DNA of 43,778 nucleotides from JANNOG01 sp031398915 (GTDB taxonomy: Bacteria; Actinomycetota; Actinomycetes; Actinomycetales; JBBAYJ01): contig JANNOG010000036.1 of the NCBI GenBank assembly GCA_031398915.1, positions 1-43,778 on the forward strand, in the 5' to 3' direction. The notes under the pieces are model-generated. The model did not search any database, was not told the origin of the DNA, and saw only the letters and a program-made list of their open reading frames with translations. A program made the position numbers and the translations under genes. Of this stretch, positions 15,153 to 22,652 are shown piece after piece. Position 1 is the stretch's first letter. Each line of letters starts with the position of its first letter.

Positions 15153-16502
15153 ATGCCAGCTCCGACATCGAGGCCTGTTCCAGCTGTAACCGAGGAGGTG
15201 GCGGGCCAGGGATCGGGGCAACGCACCTACGTCCTCGACACGTCTGTCCTGCTCTCGGACCCGATGGCGATGGTGCGCTTCGCCGAGCACGAGGTCGTGC
15301 TCCCCATCGTCGTCATCACCGAGCTCGAGGCCAAGCGGCACCACCCTGAACTGGGATATTTCGCCCGGCAGGCGCTGCGCTTCCTCGACGATCTGCGCGT
15401 CGAGCACGGTCGCCTGGACATGGCGGTACCGGTCGGAGCAGGCGGCCTGCTCCGGGTCGAGCTGACCCGTGCCGAGGTCGACATCCTTCCGGCAGGCTTC
15501 CGCCTCGGCGACAACGACACCCGGATCCTGGCGGTCGCGGCCAATCTGTCGGCTGACGGGCGTGACGTGGTGTTGGTGTCGAAGGACGTGCCGCTGCGAG
15601 TCAAGGCTGCCGCCGTGGGTCTGGTCGCCGAGGAGTACCGCGCCGAGATGGCCGTCGAAACCGGCTGGACCGGCATGGCCGAGATCGAACTGAGCGTCGA
15701 CGACATGACCGAGCTCTTCGACGTCCGCGAAATCGAGCACCCCGCGGTCCGCGAGTTCCTCACCCACACCGGTGTCGTCCTCACCAGCACTCGCGGTTCG
15801 GCGCTGGGCCGAGTGACCCCCGACAAGCAGTTGAGGCTGGTGCGCGGCGACGCCGATCTGTTCGGGCTGCACGGCCGCAGCGCCGAGCAGCGGATCGCCA
15901 TCGACATCTTGCTGGACCCCGAGATCGGCATCGTCTCCCTCGGTGGGCGAGCCGGAACCGGCAAGTCGGCGTTGGCGCTGTGTGCCGGCCTCGAAGCTGT
16001 CATGGAACTGCGCCAGCACCGCAAGGTCATGGTGTTCCGGCCGCTGTACGCCGTCGGCGGGCAAGAGCTCGGCTTCCTGCCCGGCAGCGAGGCCGACAAG
16101 ATGAACCCGTGGGCCCAGGCGGTCTTCGACACGTTGGGTGCCCTGGTCAGCCAGGAGGTCGTCGAGGAGATCCTCGATCGCGGAATGCTCGAGGTGTTGC
16201 CGCTGACACACATTCGAGGCCGATCGCTGCACGACGCGTTCGTCATCGTCGACGAGGCCCAATCGCTGGAGCGCAACGTCCTGCTCACCGTGCTGTCGCG
16301 GATCGGGCAGAACAGCCGCGTCGTCCTCACCCACGACGTCGCCCAGCGGGACAACCTGCGGGTCGGTCGCCATGACGGGGTGGTCAGCGTCATCGAGCGG
16401 CTGAAGGGTCACCCGCTGTTCGCCCACATCACGTTGACCCGGTCGGAGCGCTCGCCCATCGCCGCCCTGGTCACCGAACTGCTGGAGCGCACCGAGCTGT
16501 AG
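15153..16502 (+). CDS. phoH2: PhoH2: PIN-domain RNase fused to PhoH ATPase
   Basis: 449 residues. The N-terminal PIN domain (about residues 25-150) has the acidic nuclease set: YVLDTSVLLSD, VVITELEAKR and GDNDTRILAVA. The C-terminal PhoH domain (about 240-445) has Walker A SLGGRAGTGKSALALC and Walker B HDAFVIVDEAQSLERNVL, followed by LTRIGQNSRVVLTHD-like sensor sequence. The mycobacterial homologue is reported as a sequence-specific RNA helicase/RNase and part of the PhoAT-PhoH2 toxin-antitoxin module. I see no convincing PhoAT antitoxin ORF upstream; the 89-bp gap after the prenyl synthase is too short unless the genes overlap. Start ATG 15153 has GGGAGGG 3 nt upstream. It ends 5 bp from the convergent vapC stop. 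Confidence 0.94.
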   Translation: MPAPTSRPVPAVTEEVAGQGSGQRTYVLDTSVLLSDPMAMVRFAEHEVVLPIVVITELEAKRHHPELGYFARQALRFLDDLRVEHGRLDMAVPVGAGGLLRVELTRAEVDILPAGFRLGDNDTRILAVAANLSADGRDVVLVSKDVPLRVKAAAVGLVAEEYRAEMAVETGWTGMAEIELSVDDMTELFDVREIEHPAVREFLTHTGVVLTSTRGSALGRVTPDKQLRLVRGDADLFGLHGRSAEQRIAIDILLDPEIGIVSLGGRAGTGKSALALCAGLEAVMELRQHRKVMVFRPLYAVGGQELGFLPGSEADKMNPWAQAVFDTLGALVSQEVVEEILDRGMLEVLPLTHIRGRSLHDAFVIVDEAQSLERNVLLTVLSRIGQNSRVVLTHDVAQRDNLRVGRHDGVVSVIERLKGHPLFAHITLTRSERSPIAALVTELLERTEL

Positions 16503-16507
16503 CCCGG

Positions 16508-16885
16508 TCAGTCCCAGAGGGCAACCGGGCTGTTGGCACGGATCACCCGGTCCGACGTCACCAACCGGGCGCCATCAGCCAGCGCCGTCGCCACCATCAC
16601 CCGGTCGAAGGGGTCACGCGTCCAGGTGACGTCGAGGGCGTGGGCGATGATCGCCGGAAACGGCGCGTCCGACAGGGTCGCGCCCAACGACGATCCCAGC
16701 CTTGACACGATCACGTCCGCAGGCTTGGTGATCCGGCCCATCTCGTGCAGATAGCCGAGCTCCAGCAGCACCATGGGCGAGATGCGGACGTCGCTGTCCG
16801 CGAGAGCGGCCCGACCCGCCCGGCTCAGGCGTTCGCCTTCGCCGCCCGCCAACCACACCACGACATGTGTGTCGACATGGATCAC
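16508..16885 (-). CDS. vapC: VapC-type PIN-domain toxin
   Basis: 125-residue PIN-domain ribonuclease. Active-site acids are visible in HVDTHVVVWLAGG (Asp), ISPMVLLELGYLHE (Glu) and WTRDPFDRVMVATAL (Asp pair), with ARLVTSDRVIRA at the end. The DTHVVVWL opening places it in the COG3744-like subgroup. Start GTG 16885 overlaps the antitoxin stop in GTGA, which is the usual arrangement of these pairs. Toxins of this type cut tRNA or rRNA when freed from antitoxin; the target here is unknown. It is convergent with phoH2, another PIN protein, with 5 bp between. Confidence 0.9.
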   Translation of the reverse strand: MIHVDTHVVVWLAGGEGERLSRAGRAALADSDVRISPMVLLELGYLHEMGRITKPADVIVSRLGSSLGATLSDAPFPAIIAHALDVTWTRDPFDRVMVATALADGARLVTSDRVIRANSPVALWD

Positions 16886-17049
16886 AACGAGTCGGGGTTC
16901 CAGTACCGAGACCATTCGATGTCCGCCAGGTCCCCCGGGTCACCGACGATGAGGTCCGGATCACCCTTGATCGAATCCAATCTGGAACGCCTCTCCACCG
17001 CGACCACCTGCAGCCGGCGTCCGTTGCGCTCGATATCCAGCGTGGACAC
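16882..17049 (-). CDS. vapB: VapB-like antitoxin
   Basis: 55-residue small protein immediately upstream of and overlapping vapC by 4 bp. Sequence begins MSTLDIERNGRRLQVVAVE and ends in DPGDLADIEWSRYW, the acidic/aromatic tail expected to wrap around the toxin. The middle RRSRLDSIKGDPDLIVGDP resembles antitoxins paired with COG3744 PIN toxins. GTG 17049 is the chosen start, with GGAG 4 nt upstream. An open frame extends 20 codons further but would overlap the rpiB start. The DNA-binding element is not obvious, so autoregulation is only assumed. The 40-bp gap to divergent rpiB must hold both promoters. Confidence 0.8.
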   Translation of the reverse strand: MSTLDIERNGRRLQVVAVERRSRLDSIKGDPDLIVGDPGDLADIEWSRYWNPDSL

Positions 17050-17076
17050 TGCACTCCGTCGTCCACAGGGGCACGG

Positions 17077-17082
17077 CACAAT
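17077..17082 (+). promoter_or_regulatory. Possible -10 element of rpiB (leaderless)
   Basis: CACAAT, then seven nt, then ATG 17090. There is no Shine-Dalgarno sequence before this start. The same hexamer and spacing occur upstream of mca. Confidence 0.35.
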
Positions 17083-17089
17083 CTCCGGC

Positions 17090-17593
17090 ATGCGGATCCA
17101 CATGGGCACCGATCACGCCGGGTACGACCTCAAGCAGCACCTGGTGACGGTGTTGCGGGCCGACGGACACGACGTGGTCGACCATGGCGCACAGGCGCTC
17201 GATCCCTCCGACGACTATCCGCCGTACTGCTTCGCCGCCGCCGAGGCCGTCCGGGCCGATCCACAGAGCCTGGGTGTCGTCCTCGGTGGGTCCGGCAACG
17301 GTGAACAACTGGCCGCCAACCGGGTGCCCGGTATCCGTGCCGCGCTGGCGTGGAACGACGACGTGGCCCGCCTGGCACGGGCGCACAACGACGCGCGCGT
17401 GGTCGCGGTCGGGGCCCGCCAGCACAGCCTCGACGAGGCCACCGCCATCGTGCGGGCCTTCCTGGCGGAACCCTTCTCCGGTGACGCCCGCCATCAGCGT
17501 CGGATCGACATGCTCGACGCCTACCCGGCGAGCGCACCGGTCCCGGCGGCCGGGTCTACGGCCGGGTCGACGGCCGGGTCGGTGGGCGCCTGA
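17090..17593 (+). CDS. rpiB: Ribose-5-phosphate isomerase B
   Basis: 167-residue isomerase interconverting ribose 5-phosphate and ribulose 5-phosphate in the pentose phosphate pathway. MRIHMGTDHAGYDLKQHL at the N-terminus, DYPPYC, and LGGSGNGEQLAANRVPGIRAALAW at the active site match the actinobacterial type, in which the E. coli catalytic cysteine is replaced and a glutamate (here in GSGNGEQ) serves. RAHNDARVVAVGARQ follows. The last 20 residues are an Ala/Gly/Ser/Thr tail made by a 12-bp repeat (17549-17584). The stop TGA shares its A with the nei ATG (TGATG), coupling the two. The rpiB-nei pair matches Rv2465c-Rv2464c from memory. Confidence 0.96.
   Translation: MRIHMGTDHAGYDLKQHLVTVLRADGHDVVDHGAQALDPSDDYPPYCFAAAEAVRADPQSLGVVLGGSGNGEQLAANRVPGIRAALAWNDDVARLARAHNDARVVAVGARQHSLDEATAIVRAFLAEPFSGDARHQRRIDMLDAYPASAPVPAAGSTAGSTAGSVGA
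17549..17584 (+). repeat. 12-bp in-frame repeat, 3 copies, in the RpiB tail
   Basis: gccgggtctacg, gccgggtcgacg and gccgggtcggtg follow one another and encode AGST-AGST-AGSV at the C-terminus of RpiB, beyond the conserved domain. Confidence 0.88.
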
Positions 17594-18405
17594 TGCCCGA
17601 GGGCCATACCGTCCACCGCCACGCCAAGATCATCAAGGAGCGCCTCGGCGGGGACGAGGTGCAGGTCTCCAGTCCGCAGGGGCGGTTCGCGGCAGGCGCG
17701 GGAGGGCTCACCGGCCGCGTGCTGGCCGGCACCGAGGCCCACGGCAAGCACCTACTCGTCCGCTTCTCGGCACACCCTGGCGAACCGCCGCCCTACCTGC
17801 ACATCCACCTGGGCCTGTTCGGCAAGTGGACCTTCGGCGACGGCGAGGCGCCTGAGCCGCGAGGTGCGTTGCGGCTGCGGATGCAGAGCGACCACGGCTG
17901 GGCCGACCTCCGAGGCCCCATCACCTGCGATGTCCTCGACTCGGACGGGCGCGCCCAGGTCGTGGCCAAGCTGGGTCCCGACCCACTGCGCAGCGACGCC
18001 GACCCCGAACGGGCATGGACCCGGATTCACCGCTCGAAGGTGGCAATCGGGTTGCTGCTCATGCAGCAGGACGTCCTCTCCGGAATCGGCAACGTCTATC
18101 GCGCCGAGATCCTGTTCCGCGCGGGCGTCGACCCGGCACGGGCCGGGCGTGACGTCAGTCGCGAGGAATGGCTGGCACTGTGGGAGGACCTCGTCCCCCT
18201 GATGCGCGCAGGCGTGCGATCCGGGCGCATCATCACCACCCGCTCGGAACACCGCGGCAGACGCACCGGCCCCGCTCGCCGCGAGGACGCCCACTACGTG
18301 TACCGCCGCCATGGCCAGGCGTGCCGGGTGTGTGGCGCCACGATCGAGTTGCGCGACGCGGCCGGCCGCAAGCTCTACTGGTGTCCGGTGGACCAGGCGA
18401 CCTAG
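17593..18405 (+). CDS. nei: Endonuclease VIII-like DNA glycosylase (Nei), with a changed zinc finger
   Basis: 270-residue Fpg/Nei glycosylase/AP lyase that removes oxidised bases. MPEGHTVHRHA gives the catalytic Pro2 and Glu3 of the Nei type; AHGKHLLVRF contains the conserved lysine; GIGNVYRAEILFRAGVDP is the helix-two-turn-helix. The C-terminal zinc finger has CRVCG (first pair) and the DNA-contacting Arg in AGRKLYWCPVDQ. The family consensus ends WCPxCQ, but here the fourth cysteine is Asp (codon gac at the end of the gene). Aspartate may still bind zinc, or the finger may be weakened. The gene is coupled to rpiB. It resembles Nei1 (Rv2464c). Confidence 0.94.
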   Translation: MPEGHTVHRHAKIIKERLGGDEVQVSSPQGRFAAGAGGLTGRVLAGTEAHGKHLLVRFSAHPGEPPPYLHIHLGLFGKWTFGDGEAPEPRGALRLRMQSDHGWADLRGPITCDVLDSDGRAQVVAKLGPDPLRSDADPERAWTRIHRSKVAIGLLLMQQDVLSGIGNVYRAEILFRAGVDPARAGRDVSREEWLALWEDLVPLMRAGVRSGRIITTRSEHRGRRTGPARREDAHYVYRRHGQACRVCGATIELRDAAGRKLYWCPVDQAT

Positions 18406-18437
18406 GGCCTCGCGGTTACCGAGGGGCGTGAGCGAAG

Positions 18438-19922
18438 ATGAGGCGCATGACCGATCTGCAGCGGCGGGGACTCGGCGAGGTGACTGCCACGGCTCGTGCC
18501 GTGCTGGCCCCCGATGCGGTGATCACCGACCCGGCGCGACTGGCGACCTACGACTGCGACGGCCTCACGCACTACCGGGTGACACCAGGCTTGGTGGTGT
18601 TGCCGGAGACCACCGAGCAGGTCGCGGCGGTGGTGGCCGCCTGCGCCGCGCATCGTGTGCCCTTCGTCGCCCGCGGGTCCGGGACGGGGTTGTCCGGGGG
18701 TGCCCTTCCGCATGCGGACGGCGTGCTGATCGCGTTGTCCCGGATGCGCCGGGTGATGCAGATCCGCCCTGACGACCAGCGTGCCGTGGTGCAGCCGGGG
18801 GTCATCAACCTTCAGGTCACCAGGGACGCCGCCCCCCACGGGTACTACTTCGCGCCCGACCCGTCGAGCCAACAGATCTGTTCGGTCGGCGGGAACGTCG
18901 CCGAGAACTCCGGCGGTGCTCACTGCCTGAAGTACGGCTTCACCACCAACCACGTCCTCGCGGTCGACCTCGTGACACCCGCCGGTGACGTCGTGACGCT
19001 GGGCGGTGACGCTCCGGACGCCCCCGGATACGACCTGCTGGGTGCCGTCGTCGGGTCCGAGGGCACCCTGGGTGTCGCCACCTCGGTCACGGTGCGTCTG
19101 GTGCGCGCGCCCGAGCGGGTCGTCACGGTCCTCGTGGGGTTCGCCTCGACCGACGATGCGGGGGCGGCGACGTCGTCGATCATCGCTGCCGGGATCCTGC
19201 CCGCCGCCATCGAGCTGATGGACTCACTCGCCGTCGAGGCCGCCGAGGCCGCGACGTCCTGCCACTACCCCGCCGGGGCCGGTGCCGTCCTCGTCGTCGA
19301 ACTGGACGGCCCCAGTGCCGAGGTCGAGTTCGAGCACGCCGAGGTCGAACGGCTGTGCCGGGCGCACCGAGCGAGCGAGATCCGGGCCGCCTCCGACCCC
19401 GTCGAACGCGCCCTCATCTGGAAGGGCCGCAAGTCGGCGTTCGCTGCCGTGGGTCGGATCAGCCCGGACTACCTCGTCCAGGACGGGGTCATTCCTCGCA
19501 CGTCCCTGCCTCGCGTGCTGCGCACCATCGCGGAACTGTCTGCGGCGTCCGGAGTCCGGGTGGCGAACGTCTTCCATGCCGGCGACGGCAACCTGCATCC
19601 TCTCGTCCTGTTCGACGACGACATCCCGGGCGCCGCGGGTGCAGCCGCGACCGTCAGTGGCGCCATCCTCGACATCTGTCTCGCCGAGGGGGGCTCGATC
19701 ACCGGCGAGCACGGCGTCGGAGTCGACAAGGCGGCCTACATGCCGCGCATGTTCACCCCCGACGACCTGGACACCATGCAGATGGTCCGCTGCGCCTTCG
19801 ACCCGTTCGGCATCTCCAACCCGGGCAAGGTGTTCCCGACCCCACGGCTGTGTGGCGAGGCGCCTGGTCACCGCAAGGGCGCCCATCCACTGCAGGACGC
19901 GGGTCTGGCCGAGGTGTTCTGA
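18438..19922 (+). CDS. glcD: Glycolate oxidase subunit GlcD (FAD-linked)
   Basis: 494-residue flavoprotein that oxidises glycolate (or lactate) to the 2-oxo acid. The PCMH FAD-binding domain occupies about residues 50-235: PFVARGSGTGLSGGALP, CSVGGNVAENSGGAHCLKYG and DLLGAVVGSEGTLGVAT. The C-terminal cap has VANVFHAGDGNLHPLVLFD and GSITGEHGVGVDKAAYM, with the metal- and substrate-binding histidines of the family. It is first of glcDEF; a 15-bp gap separates it from glcE. ATG 18438 is the chosen start; ATG 18447 (MTDLQRRG) is about as likely and has a GAGG just upstream. Length is normal for GlcD. Confidence 0.94.
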   Translation: MRRMTDLQRRGLGEVTATARAVLAPDAVITDPARLATYDCDGLTHYRVTPGLVVLPETTEQVAAVVAACAAHRVPFVARGSGTGLSGGALPHADGVLIALSRMRRVMQIRPDDQRAVVQPGVINLQVTRDAAPHGYYFAPDPSSQQICSVGGNVAENSGGAHCLKYGFTTNHVLAVDLVTPAGDVVTLGGDAPDAPGYDLLGAVVGSEGTLGVATSVTVRLVRAPERVVTVLVGFASTDDAGAATSSIIAAGILPAAIELMDSLAVEAAEAATSCHYPAGAGAVLVVELDGPSAEVEFEHAEVERLCRAHRASEIRAASDPVERALIWKGRKSAFAAVGRISPDYLVQDGVIPRTSLPRVLRTIAELSAASGVRVANVFHAGDGNLHPLVLFDDDIPGAAGAAATVSGAILDICLAEGGSITGEHGVGVDKAAYMPRMFTPDDLDTMQMVRCAFDPFGISNPGKVFPTPRLCGEAPGHRKGAHPLQDAGLAEVF

Positions 19923-19937
19923 GTGCGGGTGCGCTGA

Positions 19938-21194
19938 ATGCCGACCTCGGTGTCCACCGTGTTGGACGATCTCGCCGGCGCGTGCCCGCGGGTGATGGCA
20001 GCTGAGCCGGGCGATCACGTCGACGGGGTACCGGCCAGATTCGTCGCGTACCCGACATCCAACTCCGAGGTGTCCGCCGTGCTGACCGTCGCCACCAGCC
20101 ATGACCTGCGGGTGGTCACCCGTGGCCGGGGAACCAAATCGACCTGGGGACGTCCACCCCATGGTGTCGACCTGATCGTCGACCTCAGCGCGATGGATCG
20201 TGTACTGGATCATGCGGCTGGTGATCTGGTCGTCGTGGTGCAGGCCGGCACGGCCCTGACCGACGTGCAGCGCAGCGTCGCCTCGGCCCGGCAACGGTTG
20301 GCCGTGGACGGGGGAGTCGCCGGGGCGAGCATCGGCGGCACCATCGCCACGGCTACCAGCGGTCCGCGGCGAGCGGTCGTCGGCACGGTCCGCGACCTGC
20401 TCATCGGGGTCAGTCTGGTGCGAGTGGACGGCACCGTGGCCAAGGCGGGGGGACGGGTGGTCAAGAACGTCGCCGGCTACGACCTGTGCAAGCTCGTCAC
20501 CGGCTCGTACGGCACGTTGGCGGTGATCACCGAGGCGATCTTCCGGCTGCACCCGATGGCCACGGACGCCCGCTACCTCACGGTGACCACCGACGACCGG
20601 ACGGCGTTGGCCGCCGCGGCACACTCGGTCATCGGATCGCAGGTCGTCGCCAGCGGCGTCGAGATCGACTGGCCTGCCGACGGCCCGGGCGCGGTGGGTG
20701 TGCTGCTGGAAGGAACCGTCGCGGGTGTCGAGAATCGAACGGCGGCGACGGCGGCCATGATGACCGGTTTCGCGGTCAAGACCCTGCTGGCGCCGGACTG
20801 GTGGGGGGCCTATCCGTGGGCCGGGGCGGACGACGGCCACCGTGCCACAGCGCTCAAGGTGACGTTCCGGATCGGCGCCCTGGGTGAGGTGCTGCGGGCG
20901 GCTCGGGCGTTGGAGGTGCCGCTCCACCTTCGAGGGTCTGCGGCGGTGGGCGTGGTCTACGGCGCCATCCCGTCGGGAACCGACCCGCAGGCCGTTGCCC
21001 GGGCCGTGCAGCGACTTCGGGAGGTCGCGGCCTCGAACGGCGGCAGCGTGGTCGTCCTCGACGCCGCGGCCGAGGTCAAGGCCGTCGTGGACAGCTGGGG
21101 CCCGATTCCTGCCCTCGACCTGATGCGGCGGGTCAAGGCCCAGTTCGACCCGACGGGCAGGCTCGCGCCCGGACGATTCGTGGGAGGCATCTGA
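19938..21194 (+). CDS. glcE: Glycolate oxidase subunit GlcE (FAD-binding)
   Basis: 418 residues, second FAD-binding subunit of the membrane-associated glycolate oxidase. RVVTRGRGTKSTWGRPP, GGVAGASIGGTIATATSGPRR, DLLIGVSLVRVDGTVAKAGG and VVKNVAGYDLCKLVTGSYGT are the PCMH-type FAD-binding motifs, shorter than in GlcD, and the C-terminus VKAQFDPTGRLAPGRF is typical for GlcE. Stop and the glcF start share one base (TGATG). The complex passes electrons from GlcD/GlcE flavins to the Fe-S subunit GlcF. Confidence 0.93.
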   Translation: MPTSVSTVLDDLAGACPRVMAAEPGDHVDGVPARFVAYPTSNSEVSAVLTVATSHDLRVVTRGRGTKSTWGRPPHGVDLIVDLSAMDRVLDHAAGDLVVVVQAGTALTDVQRSVASARQRLAVDGGVAGASIGGTIATATSGPRRAVVGTVRDLLIGVSLVRVDGTVAKAGGRVVKNVAGYDLCKLVTGSYGTLAVITEAIFRLHPMATDARYLTVTTDDRTALAAAAHSVIGSQVVASGVEIDWPADGPGAVGVLLEGTVAGVENRTAATAAMMTGFAVKTLLAPDWWGAYPWAGADDGHRATALKVTFRIGALGEVLRAARALEVPLHLRGSAAVGVVYGAIPSGTDPQAVARAVQRLREVAASNGGSVVVLDAAAEVKAVVDSWGPIPALDLMRRVKAQFDPTGRLAPGRFVGGI

Positions 21195-22510
21195 TGGCCG
21201 AGCGGACGATCCAGCTGGGAATGCCCGGGGCCTTCGACGACCATCGCCCGCCGGCGGCCGCGCTGATCGCCGACTGCGTCCACTGCGGCTTCTGCCTGCC
21301 GACGTGCCCGACGTACGTGCTGTGGGGCGAGGAGATGGACTCGCCCCGCGGTCGGATCCAACTGATGCAGCAGGCCACCGAGGCCGACGTCCTCACCGAA
21401 GCCATGGTCGGTCACTGGGACGCCTGCCTGGGCTGCATGGCCTGTGTCACGTCGTGTCCGTCAGGGGTGAAGTACGACCAGCTGATCGAGGCGACCCGCG
21501 GCCAGGTCGAACGGCTCCACCGCAGACCCGTGGGGGAGCGTGGCCTGCGGTGGCTGATCTTCTCGCTCTTTCCGCACCCCCGGCGGTTGCGCGCGCTGCG
21601 TCCCCTGCTGCGCGCATATCAGGGTCTGCGCCTCGATCGATCGGTCCGGCGGTCCGGCTTGCTCGCCCGACTGGCCCCGCGACTGGCGGCCATGGAGGCG
21701 CTCGCTCCGCCGCTCGGCCCGCGCGAACCGCTGCCCGAACGAGTGCCCGCGACAGGCGTGCGGCGGGCCGTCGTGGGGATGCTGACCGGGTGCGTCCAGC
21801 GCGAGTTCTTCCCAGGTGTCAACGCGGCCACTGCCCGCGTCCTGGCGGCCGAGGGGTGCGACGTCATCATTCCGGCGGTTCAGGGGTGCTGCGGTGCGTT
21901 GTCCGGCCACAGCGGACGTGAGGCGGAGGCACTGGACTATGCCCGCCGCCTCATCGTGACGTTCGAGGCCGCCGCGGTCGACGCGGTCGTCGTCAACGCG
22001 GCCGGGTGCGGATCAGCCATGAAGGAGTACGCCCACCTGCTGAGTGACGACGTCGACTTCGCCGCCCGGGCGGCGGCGTTCGTGGCCAAGGTGCGCGACG
22101 TCAGCGAGATCCTCGTCGAGCTCGGCCCGGTGGCCCCTCGACACCCGGTCGCCGCCACGGTTGCTTATCACGACGCCTGTCACCTGTCGCATGCTCAGCG
22201 CATCCGCAGCCAGCCCCGAGCACTGCTGTCGGCCATCCCCGACTTGCAGCTGCGCGAGATCGCGGATGCCGACATCTGCTGCGGGTCCGCCGGCATCTAC
22301 AACATCCTCAATCCGGTGCCGGCCGCCGAACTGGGTGATCTCAAGGCCGCATCGATCCGCGCCACCGGTGCGCAGGTGGTCGTGACGGCCAATCCGGGTT
22401 GCCTGCTGCAGATCAGCGCCGCCCTGGCACGCAGTGGTGAGCCACTGGGCATGGTCCACACCGTCCAGGTGCTCGACGCCTCGATCCGGGGCGTCGACCT
22501 CCCGAGCTGA
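21194..22510 (+). CDS. glcF: Glycolate oxidase iron-sulfur subunit GlcF
   Basis: 438 residues. Two 4Fe-4S motifs lie near the N-terminus, CVHCGFCLPTCPTY and CLGCMACVTSCPSG (CxxCxxCxxxCP type). Two cysteine-rich CCG domains follow: GCVQREFFPGVNAATARVL with VQGCCGALSGHSG, and YHDACHLSHAQRIRSQPRALL with ADICCGSAGIYNIL. These match GlcF/heterodisulfide reductase subunit B-like proteins, which deliver electrons to the quinone pool. It is the last gene of glcDEF and converges on the glucodextranase gene, with repeats and a hairpin between. Confidence 0.95.
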   Translation: MAERTIQLGMPGAFDDHRPPAAALIADCVHCGFCLPTCPTYVLWGEEMDSPRGRIQLMQQATEADVLTEAMVGHWDACLGCMACVTSCPSGVKYDQLIEATRGQVERLHRRPVGERGLRWLIFSLFPHPRRLRALRPLLRAYQGLRLDRSVRRSGLLARLAPRLAAMEALAPPLGPREPLPERVPATGVRRAVVGMLTGCVQREFFPGVNAATARVLAAEGCDVIIPAVQGCCGALSGHSGREAEALDYARRLIVTFEAAAVDAVVVNAAGCGSAMKEYAHLLSDDVDFAARAAAFVAKVRDVSEILVELGPVAPRHPVAATVAYHDACHLSHAQRIRSQPRALLSAIPDLQLREIADADICCGSAGIYNILNPVPAAELGDLKAASIRATGAQVVVTANPGCLLQISAALARSGEPLGMVHTVQVLDASIRGVDLPS

Positions 22511-22530
22511 CCTGTCCGATCGGCAACTGC

Positions 22531-22581
22531 CCGACCGGCACCGGCACCGGCCCGACCGGCACCGGCCCGACCGGCACTGGC
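22531..22581. repeat. 15-bp GC-rich direct repeats after glcF
   Basis: ccgaccggcaccggc occurs at 22531-22545 and 22552-22566, with a one-base variant at 22567-22581; a six-base accggc separates the first two. Variants of ccgatcgg and ccgaccgg continue to 22640, giving many overlapping short inverted repeats. The stretch lies between two convergent stop codons. Confidence 0.8.
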
Positions 22582-22611
22582 CGATCGGGCGCTCACTGGC
22601 CGACCGCCACC

Positions 22612-22640
22612 GGCCCGATCGACGTCGATCCGATCGGGCC
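22612..22640. terminator. Bidirectional hairpin between glcF and glucodextranase
   Basis: ggcccgatcg (22612-22621) and cgatcgggcc (22631-22640) form a perfect 10-bp stem with a 9-nt loop. A second, longer pairing is possible between ggcactggccgatcgg (from about 22573) and ccgatcgggccagtgcc (from about 22630), with one bulge. It ends 13 bp before the stop of the minus-strand glucodextranase gene and follows the glcF stop, so it likely serves both. Confidence 0.7.
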
Positions 22641-22652
22641 AGTGCCAGGTCG

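Noticed and set aside
19224..20927. 567-codon minus-strand open frame opposite glcD and glcE
   Set aside because: Low-complexity His/Arg/Gly-rich translation; both plus-strand genes have clear FAD-binding motifs.
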